NCBI RefSeq assembly: GCF_002798305.1 | Contig: NZ_PCGR01000002.1 | Coordinates: 296,034-360,033 of the forward strand | DNA from: Chryseomicrobium excrementi | GTDB taxonomy: Bacteria > Bacillota > Bacilli > Bacillales_A > Planococcaceae | Direction of reading: 5' to 3' | DNA: 64,000 bases | Shown: positions 7,848 to 15,701 of the stretch, piece by piece | Numbering within the stretch: the stretch's first letter is position 1 | How the letters are laid out: each line of letters begins with the position of its first letter | The notes under the pieces: model-generated | Told to the model about the DNA's origin: nothing | The model's database searches: none | Seen by the model: only the letters and a program-made list of their open reading frames with translations | Position numbers and translations under genes: made by a program

Positions 7848-8762
7848 ATGGAAAATCAGCGTCAGGTAGAAGTAGCTTGGTCACAGGAAGAACTAAATCA
7901 AAAAATCGAGTCTTTAAAAGCTCAAGGGTATAGTGAATCCGACATTCACGTCGTCACAAAAGATCCAGACCGGTTCCAGGTACATGCAACGGATACACAC
8001 GTAGATACTCATGAAGCCGGATCGTTTTGGGATCGTTTCAAATCGTTTTTCACGGGTGAAGATGCAACTTCAGAAAGTTTACATCGTTTGAATTTGGAGC
8101 AAACAGAAAGAGATCGTTATGCTACGGACCTTACAAATGGTGGAGCAATCCTTTATGTAGATCATGCACTCCGCTCAGATGACTACAACACATTCGGTGA
8201 AACCGGAAATTCCTACGAATCTTATCATGGAGACACTACGGGAACCGTAGGTACTGAGTTTGTAAACAACCGTTTCACGGATAACGAACCTACTTTAGGT
8301 GAGCATACCCCAGAAGAAAATCGTCAGTTATTTAAAAGTGAAGGGCAAGCTTATACAGGTGAAGGGCATGTTGAAAACGATGCTTACAATATCCAGCCTC
8401 GAATGACAGAAGAACAGAAAACTGACCATTCATCATTTGAGCAAGCAGAACCTAGATTCGAAACGACGGATTCTCAAGCTTTTGAAACAACGTCTCCTAC
8501 ATTTGAGACAACGGAATCCACTTTCGAGTCCACTGAACCACATGCTTATGATGAGTCACGTGCCTACGGAGCTGAATCCCCAGGAGCAGATCCGAATTTA
8601 GGACCAGCTGCATTTGGAAATCTAGAGCCTGCCATGGAAGATGACGGGCGCGAACCCGCTGCTATAGAAGATAGCTTAAGTAACCATGAGCACGAAGAAC
8701 GCGTAGAAGAAATTGAAAATCGCCGTTCTGAAAATAATATGCAGGATCGCAGCAACTACTAA
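7848..8762 (+). CDS. General stress protein 17M-like (YflT domain) with long acidic repetitive tail
   Basis: Residues 1-100 are a heat-induced stress protein YflT domain: an EVAWSQEELNQKIESL start, the DIHVVTKD core, and GGAILYVD at the end. B. subtilis YflT is only about that long. Here about 200 more residues follow, acidic and probably disordered, with Thr/Glu/Phe repeats (FETT and FEST units at about residues 205-230). The function of the family is unknown. AGGAGG precedes the ATG. A smaller YflT protein without the tail is encoded at 17929-18249. Confidence 0.85.
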   Translation: MENQRQVEVAWSQEELNQKIESLKAQGYSESDIHVVTKDPDRFQVHATDTHVDTHEAGSFWDRFKSFFTGEDATSESLHRLNLEQTERDRYATDLTNGGAILYVDHALRSDDYNTFGETGNSYESYHGDTTGTVGTEFVNNRFTDNEPTLGEHTPEENRQLFKSEGQAYTGEGHVENDAYNIQPRMTEEQKTDHSSFEQAEPRFETTDSQAFETTSPTFETTESTFESTEPHAYDESRAYGAESPGADPNLGPAAFGNLEPAMEDDGREPAAIEDSLSNHEHEERVEEIENRRSENNMQDRSNY

Positions 8763-8775
8763 TTCTAAATAAGAT

Positions 8776-8809
8776 TAGCCATGAGTGATATCGCTTATGG
8801 CTTTTTTTC
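8776..8809 (+). terminator. Terminator after the YflT-tail gene
   Basis: AGCCAT pairs with ATGGCT, with an inner wobble stem, followed by seven T residues. Confidence 0.75.
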
Positions 8810-9025
8810 TGTGTCTATAAAAAGACTTTTTATTACTATACAAATACGGGTATATATATCTGTTTAGAAACTTGAAAAAATGACATATTACTCATTTTTC
8901 TTAAAGTAGTAATTTTAATGCATATTAAAAACAATTAAAATAGAGGTAAAAGGACTATCTAAAAGGTGGATATAGTGCTAATCTTAGCATAATAAATCCT
9001 CCTAAAAAAGGAAGGCGGCAACTAT
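8810..9025. other. AT-rich leader region of the REC-HEAT-GT2 operon
   Basis: No gene. It holds a 14-base dyad TGCTAA-TC-TTAGCA at 8976-8989. An anti-Shine-Dalgarno-like CCTCCT at 8998-9003 can pair with the operon's own ribosome site (AGGAAGG, 9009-9015). I see no promoter with good consensus boxes. Confidence 0.5.
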
Positions 9026-9856
9026 ATGGCAAACAAACTATTTTGGATTGACGAAGCAGAATCCATTTTTTATATTCTCCAAGGTGCATTAGCTCGAACT
9101 AAAGCTCCTATTTCCATTGTATACATAATGCCGAAAACCAAAGAAGCGCTCTTTTCAGATGAACAAGTTCTTGAATTTATAAGGAAAGCTGACGTTGTTT
9201 TCCATGATACGGATAAAGCAGGGTGGTGGGGAATCTTACCGAACAGTGGGAGGAAAGAAGTAGCGGCTTTCTTAAAACGTATGAAAACTCACTTTAATAT
9301 TGAAGAACCTTCTCCATATCACGTTGTTGTGACCGAAGTGCGTGATCCTCAGGCTTCTTTAATCGAGATAGTGAAAGCGATTAAAACGATGCCAAAGACA
9401 GAAGAGACCTCTACCGTTAACTATGTAGATGGGCCATGGACAAAGGGGTCAAAGAGTACTATCAAAGTTAGTCTAGTAGTGGATGAACCTATTATTCGAG
9501 AGGTATTAAAACGGTCGATTTCTACCATTCGCTTAGATCATTTTGATATCGAACTTCAAGAATTTGAAGATGGACTTGCTTTTGAATCTTCTGAGTGGCA
9601 CAAGAGTGCGCATTCACATTTAGTAGTTCTTGATGACGTTTTGCCAAAGAAGAACGGTATGGAAGTAGTCCATTTTTTAAGGAATCAAGCAAGCAGTCAA
9701 AAGTTTCATATATTTATGCTTACAGACCGCGTGTCTGAAGAAAATCTGATTACTGCTTATCAGATGGGGATTGATGAGATGATTCATAAACCATTTAACT
9801 TAAGATTGTTTGAATCACTATTCAGAAGGACTATAGAGAGGTTGTGGTTTGAATGA
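9026..9856 (+). CDS. Receiver-domain protein without output domain, first gene of a polysaccharide operon
   Basis: A 276-residue cytoplasmic protein. The N-terminal half (1-130) is not a family I know. The C-terminal half (about 150-276) is a two-component receiver domain with the needed residues: acidic pair in VVDEP, phospho-acceptor Asp203 in LDDVLP, Thr in MLTDR and Lys in HKPF. There is no DNA-binding or enzymatic output domain and no histidine kinase nearby, so it probably acts by protein contact, perhaps controlling the synthase encoded two genes on. The next gene starts inside its stop codon (ATGA overlap), which means translational coupling. The start is ATG 9026 after AAGGAAGG. Confidence 0.85.
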   Translation: MANKLFWIDEAESIFYILQGALARTKAPISIVYIMPKTKEALFSDEQVLEFIRKADVVFHDTDKAGWWGILPNSGRKEVAAFLKRMKTHFNIEEPSPYHVVVTEVRDPQASLIEIVKAIKTMPKTEETSTVNYVDGPWTKGSKSTIKVSLVVDEPIIREVLKRSISTIRLDHFDIELQEFEDGLAFESSEWHKSAHSHLVVLDDVLPKKNGMEVVHFLRNQASSQKFHIFMLTDRVSEENLITAYQMGIDEMIHKPFNLRLFESLFRRTIERLWFE

Positions 9857-10908
9857 GGATTTCTACTACGGTTCTCTTATGGATCATATTGACTCTACTT
9901 ACGTTGTTACTAATCTTTAGTGTTTACTTGACAATCCTTAGGCTTTTGGAAAAACGTCGTCTGCTTCAGGAAGCAAATTACGTGCAACGGTCCAAGGTGC
10001 ACTGGATGAATTACCTGTTCTACAATCAAGACTGGCACGAAGACATGGTCCCTAAAACGCTTCAGGAAAAGCGGGCAGCAGAACGGTTGCTTGTGAAATT
10101 TTTGAACAGTGTTTATGTAGAGGGGACTCGCGAAAAAATTTATTTGTTCGCTGAACGGTATATGGCCTCCTATTACAGAAAAATGTTAGCGAGTACAGAG
10201 TGGAGCCACAGAATGAATGGGCTTTATCGAGTCATTGATTTTCGCTTAATAGAACTTGCAGAAAACCATCTGAATAAGTGGAGCAACCGAAACGTTCGGA
10301 ATGCAGAAGAAAAGTATTATTTATCTTTATTAAAGATCACTGTGGGTAGAACTACTGCTTTGGACCTTGTTAAGCAGGATGAAGTAGAGTTTTCAGAGCA
10401 TCAAAATCGAGCGCTATTGTTAAAGCTGAATCAAAAAGATTTGAATTCACTGATTGACAACTACGACTATTTGCCACATGCTTCTAAGCTCGCCTTGATT
10501 GATGTAGTAGGGGAGAAAAATTATATTCAATACCAAGATTTTTTCGTTAAGCAGCTTGAAATAGAAGAACGCTCAGAGCTCCGCATTCGTATGTTGAAGT
10601 CTTTAGAACTGATGGGCTTTATACAGGATTTTCATCCGTTTGTATCTTTTCTTTCTTCTCCATTTTGGCAAGAGCGAATGCTGGCGTCTAGGATTGTGGG
10701 GATGTTTCCTTTACGTGAGAGTCAGCAATATCTTCTGCCGCTGCTAGAAGACCAAACTTGGTGGGTCCGTTCCACGGCTGCCAAAGCCATTGCTAAGCAA
10801 AAAGAGGGAATTTCGGTTTTACTAAATTATCAACTAAAGACTGAAGATCGCTTTGCAAAAGAAATTATAGATGAGCAATTACTAAAAGAGGAGGCGATTG
10901 CATTATGA
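9853..10908 (+). CDS. Membrane-anchored HEAT-repeat protein
   Basis: A 351-residue protein with one N-terminal transmembrane helix (residues 7-30) and then a helical repeat domain. HEAT-like units are clear in the last third, with phrases such as LRIRMLKSLELMGF, MLASRIVGMF and WWVRSTAAKAIAK. HEAT arrays bind proteins, so this is probably a cytoplasmic scaffold tethered to the membrane beside the synthase. It overlaps both neighbours by 4 bases (ATGA), so the operon is translationally coupled. Its plan (membrane helix plus helical repeats) resembles PelE, which joins TM segments to TPR-like repeats. No enzymatic motif is visible. Confidence 0.8.
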   Translation: MRISTTVLLWIILTLLTLLLIFSVYLTILRLLEKRRLLQEANYVQRSKVHWMNYLFYNQDWHEDMVPKTLQEKRAAERLLVKFLNSVYVEGTREKIYLFAERYMASYYRKMLASTEWSHRMNGLYRVIDFRLIELAENHLNKWSNRNVRNAEEKYYLSLLKITVGRTTALDLVKQDEVEFSEHQNRALLLKLNQKDLNSLIDNYDYLPHASKLALIDVVGEKNYIQYQDFFVKQLEIEERSELRIRMLKSLELMGFIQDFHPFVSFLSSPFWQERMLASRIVGMFPLRESQQYLLPLLEDQTWWVRSTAAKAIAKQKEGISVLLNYQLKTEDRFAKEIIDEQLLKEEAIAL

Positions 10909-12326
10909 GTATATGGGAAGCCATTCTAGTATTCTTCGGTAAGTTTTTGATTTTTTATATGATTGGCGTCATCATCATTTATACGCTGATGCTGATCCTC
11001 TCCTTGCTCAAATTGCGAAAAGAATACCAATTGGATAAAGAAGAACTGGATGATGACTTCCTAGCAAGTTACTATTCAAAGCCTGTGTCTATCTTGGTTC
11101 CGGCATTTAATGAAGAGAAAGGTGTAGTGGATAGCGTTCGCTCTCTACTTAGTCTCCGGTATCCGCAGTTTGAGATTATTGTAATCAATGACGGGTCAAC
11201 AGATGCTACAAAAGACATCATGATTCAGTATTTTGCTATGAAAAAAATGAACCGCGTTGTCCGTAGACAGTTAGAAACAGAAGAGATACAAGAAATTTAC
11301 CAGTCAACCATACATCCAAACCTAGTTCTTGTGAACAAAGTGAATGGTGGTAAAGCAGATGCGCTCAATGCAGGTATTAATGTATCCAGATTCCCTTATA
11401 TCTGTTCTATAGATGGTGATTCTATTCTAGAAGAACGTTCTCTTCTCCGAATTATGAAGCCGATCGTTGCTTCTAATGGAGAGGTGATTGCAGCTGGGGG
11501 AAATGTCCGGATTGCAAATGGATTGTATGTGGAGCATGGGGCAATCTCAAGTCCAGCGCTGCCAAACAATCTTATAGTAGTCATGCAGGCGGTAGAATAT
11601 TTGCGTGCCTTCTTGATGGGGCGTATTGCCCTTAGCCGATTCAACTTGGTTTTGATTATTTCAGGAGCGTTTTCTGTTTTCTCGAAGTCTTGGGTCGTAC
11701 AAGCTGGTGGATATGACAAGAATACAATAGGTGAGGATATGGAATTAGTCGTCCGGTTGCATAGGGTTTTAGCAGAAAGTAAAGAAAAGAAGCGAATTGA
11801 GTTTGTTCCAGATCCGGTTTGTTGGACAGAGGTGCCTTCGAAACTCTCGGTTTTAAGAAGACAAAGAAGGCGTTGGCATCAAGGGTTGACTGAAAGTTTG
11901 TGGCGTCATAAAAGGATGACTTTGAACCCTCGCTACGGTGCCGTTGGAATGATTTCCATGCCTTACTTCTGGTTGATTGAATTTTTAGGTCCAATTATTG
12001 AAATTGGGGGCTATATCTATTTGGTCTTCGCTCTTTTTGCGGGAGATGTATACATTGAAATTGCTATTCTCCTTGCCCTATTGTTAATTTTGTATGGAAG
12101 TGTCTTCTCGATGGGCTCCGTCCTTATGGAAGCCTGGAGTGTGAATCGTTACCCACGAATTCGTGATATTTATCGCTTGCTGATCATGGCACTAACTGAA
12201 ATCTTCTGGTATCGCCCGTTAACCTTATTATGGCGTCTAGAAGGACTGATTCGAACTATTTTTCGCCGTAAAGAGTGGGGGAAAATGGAACGCACCGGTT
12301 TTCAGAAGAAGGAGATCATATCATGA
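10905..12326 (+). CDS. Processive family 2 glycosyltransferase (polysaccharide synthase)
   Basis: A 473-residue membrane synthase of the PgaC/hyaluronan-synthase type that polymerises an activated sugar and probably extrudes the chain. One N-terminal TM helix is followed by the GT-A domain: VSILVPAFNEE, INDGSTD, GGKADALNAG, the DxD motif Asp170-Gly-Asp172, the ED motif Glu277-Asp278, and QRRRW at 320-324, the acceptor-site motif of processive enzymes. Three or four TM helices follow (about 345-430). All catalytic motifs are present. AGGAGG lies ten bases before the ATG, which overlaps the previous stop. The sugar cannot be told from sequence. No PgaB/IcaB deacetylase is nearby, so poly-N-acetylglucosamine is not the obvious product. 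Confidence 0.92.
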   Translation: MSIWEAILVFFGKFLIFYMIGVIIIYTLMLILSLLKLRKEYQLDKEELDDDFLASYYSKPVSILVPAFNEEKGVVDSVRSLLSLRYPQFEIIVINDGSTDATKDIMIQYFAMKKMNRVVRRQLETEEIQEIYQSTIHPNLVLVNKVNGGKADALNAGINVSRFPYICSIDGDSILEERSLLRIMKPIVASNGEVIAAGGNVRIANGLYVEHGAISSPALPNNLIVVMQAVEYLRAFLMGRIALSRFNLVLIISGAFSVFSKSWVVQAGGYDKNTIGEDMELVVRLHRVLAESKEKKRIEFVPDPVCWTEVPSKLSVLRRQRRRWHQGLTESLWRHKRMTLNPRYGAVGMISMPYFWLIEFLGPIIEIGGYIYLVFALFAGDVYIEIAILLALLLILYGSVFSMGSVLMEAWSVNRYPRIRDIYRLLIMALTEIFWYRPLTLLWRLEGLIRTIFRRKEWGKMERTGFQKKEIIS

Positions 12327-15220
12327 ACCGATTTGTAGTAGTGATTTTAATAGTGGCAGGCATCTTTGGCCTGCCCTATTTGTTTTGGTTGTTCCAAGGA
12401 AACTCAGGTGTCTCTGCGTCTGAACAGACTCGAGAAGAGTTGCAAAAGTATCAAGGGATGAACTGGTATTTCAAGCATAAGAAGTGGGATGAGGATTCCC
12501 CACTTGAACTGTCACTACTTCCTGAAGACGTAACCAAGGAGGAGTGGGACGCAGCCATTGATGTTGAACAAAAAAAGAAGCTCGTTCTGGTTCAGCCTAT
12601 CAATTGGTTAGGAGTACAAGATGAGCTTCTAAAAAGAGAAATCGAAGACTTTACAGGTGCTCGTTCTACAGGATGGGTCTTCCGTTATTTTGACGATTTA
12701 TCGAGCTCTAACTCAGATATTCCTGAATCCACCATGGCCCTTCAAGAAAATTGGGATTACAACGGGGCAGGGTACATATTTACAAATGACCGTTTGGAAA
12801 AGGTGGTGGTCGTACCTAGTGATCAACCTTTAGAACAAGGAGTAGGCGATCAATGGACGACCAGCGACTTTCAAGGTTGGATTGAAGTGATGGACGCTTC
12901 AATTGAGGAAGAGGTCTCTTTCTGGTTCCGTCTTCCAAAAGAGGTTTCGAATCAACTTGAAGGTGTAGTGGAGGGGCAACAGCTTCCGGGAATCATTGAA
13001 AGGTCCCATCCCAAACTACACACAGCATATATGGCAGGGGACTTTCAACAATTAGAGTCTCCGCCTGGACTTTATCAGATTTTCGCCTTAACCGATGTCT
13101 ATGGATTTTTCTATAAGAACAGAAGTGATGGCTTCTATTGGTCTACGTTCACAGATGAATTAGATCGGATTGTCGCGAGTGCGAAGGAATTGCCTGATGA
13201 AGTTGAAAAAAGAAATGAAGAGTTGACCTACCACTCTCGAGTGGGTGAAGATGAATTTGAAATCAAAGTAAATGATGAATGGCAAACTTTTACAGTAAAA
13301 GGAGTCAATATTGGAATGGGCGCTCCAGGCTATTTTCCTGGAGAAGCTGGCATTTCTGAAGAACAATACTACCGGTGGTTCCAACAGATTGGTGAAATGA
13401 ATGCCAATTCGATCCGTGTATACACCGTACATCCTCCAGGATTTTATCGAGCACTAAAACGATACAACGAAGAACATGACACGCCACTCTACGTCTTCCA
13501 CGGAGTGTGGGCAGAAGAAGAGTTGTTAGAGGAAACGCAAAATGCATTTAATGACGAGACCCAGAAACGTTTCCAAAAAGAGTATCAGGACATCGTCAAT
13601 ATCCTTCATGGGAACGCACGTGTGTTACCACAAGTCGGACATGCTTCAGGTACTTATGATGCAGACGTCTCAGATTATGTCATCGGTTGGATCCTGGGGA
13701 TTGAGTGGTACCCTGAAATGGTCATGGGAACCAATGAAGCGAATAAAGATATTGGGGACTATGAAGGCGAATACGTCTACACAGAAGGCGCATCACCGTT
13801 TGAACATTGGCTTGCAGAGCATATGGATGATGTCATCAAATACGAGATGGACACTTACAATGAGATTCGTCCTATCAGTTTTACAAACTGGGTAACGACG
13901 GACTTATTGGACCATCCATCCGAACCACTTGAAGATGAAGACATGGTTAGTGTAAATCCAAATGTAGTTTCTTTAAAAGGAGTACTTGAAGAAGTGGGGC
14001 AGTTTGCTTCTTATCACATCTATCCCTATTACCCAGACTTCCTGAATGTAGATAAAACATACAGGGAGTATGTAGATCAAGATGGAATGAAAAATAGTTA
14101 TGCAGGCTATTTGAATGACTTGAAAAAAGCTCACAAGATGCCAGTCTTAGTAGCGGAGTTCGGTATTCCTGCTTCTCGTGGGGGAACCCATGTTAACCCG
14201 TACGGGTGGAATCAAGGGAATGTGACAGAGAAGCAGCAAGGGGAAATCGTTGCGAAACTTTACCGAACCATCTTAGCGGAAGACTATTTAGGAGGACTTG
14301 TATTCAGTTGGCAGGATGAGTGGTTCAAGAGAACTTGGAATACGATGGACTATGACAATCCGGAAAGACGTCCTTATTGGTCGAACCAGCAGACAAATGA
14401 ACAGCATTTTGGATTACTCAGCTTTGATTCGATGAAAGTGAAAGTAGATGGCGACTTTAAAGATTGGACCGAAGAAGACGTGTTTGCTGAAGATTCTTCT
14501 GTACAGTTACAAGTCAGTCATGATGAAGCGTATCTTTATCTGAATCTAAGGGGAATCAAAGAGACGGACCGTGCACGAATTCTACTTGATACCATCCCAA
14601 ATCAAGGGAATCAAACCGTGGGTGATGTGAAGTTCCAAGAAGGAATAGACTTCCAGGTATCACTTGATGGAGAGGATTCACGCGTACTCATTGACTCCTA
14701 TTACGATTTCTATCATTATTTGTACGGAAATGATCAAAAAATGATTGAACCTGTCTCAACAGGACAGAAAAATTCGGGAGATTTCACACCGATTTACTAC
14801 GTACTCAATAAACAACTTTATTATCCAGAACTAAAGAAAGTAGAACCATTCCAGTTCTATGAAACAGGCAAGCTGACACGAGGAAATGGAAATCCTTCTT
14901 CACCAGAGTACAATTCTTTGGCGGATTACGAATACAGTGAAGAGGGTGTAGAAATTCGTATTCCTTGGTTGCTTCTCCAATTCCGAGATCCAAGTCGTTT
15001 AGAAGTTATCGGAGACGTCTTCCGAGACGGCGTTGAAGCAAGTGAGGTGACCGAGTCTATTGGGATTGGAGCTACTGTCGAAATGGAAGACGGCGAAGTT
15101 GTTGTCTTGCCGGGAGAAAGTCAGGAGCTGCCTCGCTACACTTGGGAGACGTGGAATATTCCTACTTTCGAAGAACGATTGAAACCATCCTATTATATTT
15201 TACAAGATGCATTTAAATGA
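12323..15220 (+). CDS. Membrane-anchored glycosidase-like protein with C-terminal carbohydrate-binding-like domain
   Basis: A 965-residue extracellular protein held by one N-terminal helix (MNRFVVVILIVAGIFGLPYL). A middle region (about 315-670) looks like a TIM-barrel glycosidase of the GH2/GH5-like type: VKGVNIGMGAPGYFPGE, NSIRVYTVHPPGF, GWILGIEW with Glu461, and VAEFGIPASRGG with Glu612, the two candidate catalytic acids. Residues about 700-830 resemble a CBM9/DOMON-like sandwich (VDGDFKDWTEED, EAYLYLNLRG). The start is ATG 12323, overlapping the synthase stop and preceded by AAGGAG; an upstream ATG at 12275 lies inside the synthase gene. It probably trims or binds the polymer made by the synthase. 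Strict family assignment is uncertain. Confidence 0.8.
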   Translation: MNRFVVVILIVAGIFGLPYLFWLFQGNSGVSASEQTREELQKYQGMNWYFKHKKWDEDSPLELSLLPEDVTKEEWDAAIDVEQKKKLVLVQPINWLGVQDELLKREIEDFTGARSTGWVFRYFDDLSSSNSDIPESTMALQENWDYNGAGYIFTNDRLEKVVVVPSDQPLEQGVGDQWTTSDFQGWIEVMDASIEEEVSFWFRLPKEVSNQLEGVVEGQQLPGIIERSHPKLHTAYMAGDFQQLESPPGLYQIFALTDVYGFFYKNRSDGFYWSTFTDELDRIVASAKELPDEVEKRNEELTYHSRVGEDEFEIKVNDEWQTFTVKGVNIGMGAPGYFPGEAGISEEQYYRWFQQIGEMNANSIRVYTVHPPGFYRALKRYNEEHDTPLYVFHGVWAEEELLEETQNAFNDETQKRFQKEYQDIVNILHGNARVLPQVGHASGTYDADVSDYVIGWILGIEWYPEMVMGTNEANKDIGDYEGEYVYTEGASPFEHWLAEHMDDVIKYEMDTYNEIRPISFTNWVTTDLLDHPSEPLEDEDMVSVNPNVVSLKGVLEEVGQFASYHIYPYYPDFLNVDKTYREYVDQDGMKNSYAGYLNDLKKAHKMPVLVAEFGIPASRGGTHVNPYGWNQGNVTEKQQGEIVAKLYRTILAEDYLGGLVFSWQDEWFKRTWNTMDYDNPERRPYWSNQQTNEQHFGLLSFDSMKVKVDGDFKDWTEEDVFAEDSSVQLQVSHDEAYLYLNLRGIKETDRARILLDTIPNQGNQTVGDVKFQEGIDFQVSLDGEDSRVLIDSYYDFYHYLYGNDQKMIEPVSTGQKNSGDFTPIYYVLNKQLYYPELKKVEPFQFYETGKLTRGNGNPSSPEYNSLADYEYSEEGVEIRIPWLLLQFRDPSRLEVIGDVFRDGVEASEVTESIGIGATVEMEDGEVVVLPGESQELPRYTWETWNIPTFEERLKPSYYILQDAFK

Positions 15221-15223
15221 GAT

Positions 15224-15262
15224 AAAACTCTGATTCCGGCATGTTCGGAATCAGAGTTTATT
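15224..15262 (+). terminator. Terminator of the four-gene polysaccharide operon
   Basis: AAACTCTGATTCCG pairs perfectly with CGGAATCAGAGTTT (14 bp) around a 7-base loop. Confidence 0.85.
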
Positions 15263-15312
15263 ACTAGACAAATCTATACCTAATAGGGTATTTTGTGAGT
15301 GAGGTGAAAGAA

Positions 15313-15681
15313 ATGAAAAAACTAGCAGGTTTACTATCTCTTTTAGTGATGTTCTTAGCAGCTTGTTCTAATAATGGGGCATCCTATGAAACCATTCCAC
15401 TGAATGACGTGGTTAGTCAACAAGTACAAGGAGCACTAGTCATCGATGTTCGAGAAATGGATGAATACGCAGCGGGTCATATACCTGGAGCCATGAACAA
15501 ACCATTGTCAGAAATTAGTGAAGGGAATTACGAAGGGTTAGATCCTGAACAGGACTATGTCATCGTCTGCCAATCAGGAAATCGTTCTAAGCAAGCAAGT
15601 GGGATATTGGCTGAAGAGGGTTACCGAGTAACAAATGTAGAGCAAGGGATGTTAAGCTGGACAGGCGCAGTAGAGAAGTAA
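15313..15681 (+). CDS. Rhodanese-domain lipoprotein
   Basis: A 122-residue protein with a signal peptide and lipobox FLAAC, then a single rhodanese domain. The active-site loop is CQSGNRS with Cys86, so sulfur transfer or thiol chemistry is possible outside the membrane. The DVREMDEYAAGHIPGA segment is typical. The start is ATG 15313 with GAGGTG before it; an in-frame GTG at 15295 has no ribosome site. A terminator overlaps its stop codon. A weak TAGACA-18-TATTTT promoter may lie just upstream. Confidence 0.88.
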   Translation: MKKLAGLLSLLVMFLAACSNNGASYETIPLNDVVSQQVQGALVIDVREMDEYAAGHIPGAMNKPLSEISEGNYEGLDPEQDYVIVCQSGNRSKQASGILAEEGYRVTNVEQGMLSWTGAVEK

Positions 15682-15701
15682 CTCTACTACGCCTGTTTTT
15701 T
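15661..15701. terminator. Bidirectional terminator overlapping the rhodanese stop codon
   Basis: ACAGGCG and TAGAG pair with CTCTA and CGCCTGT, followed by a T run; on the minus strand it ends the topoisomerase gene. The hairpin begins 18 bases inside the rhodanese coding region. Confidence 0.85.

Noticed and set aside
15661-15701. Attenuator inside the rhodanese gene
   Set aside because: The hairpin overlaps the stop codon and is followed by T residues, which fits a compact terminator.
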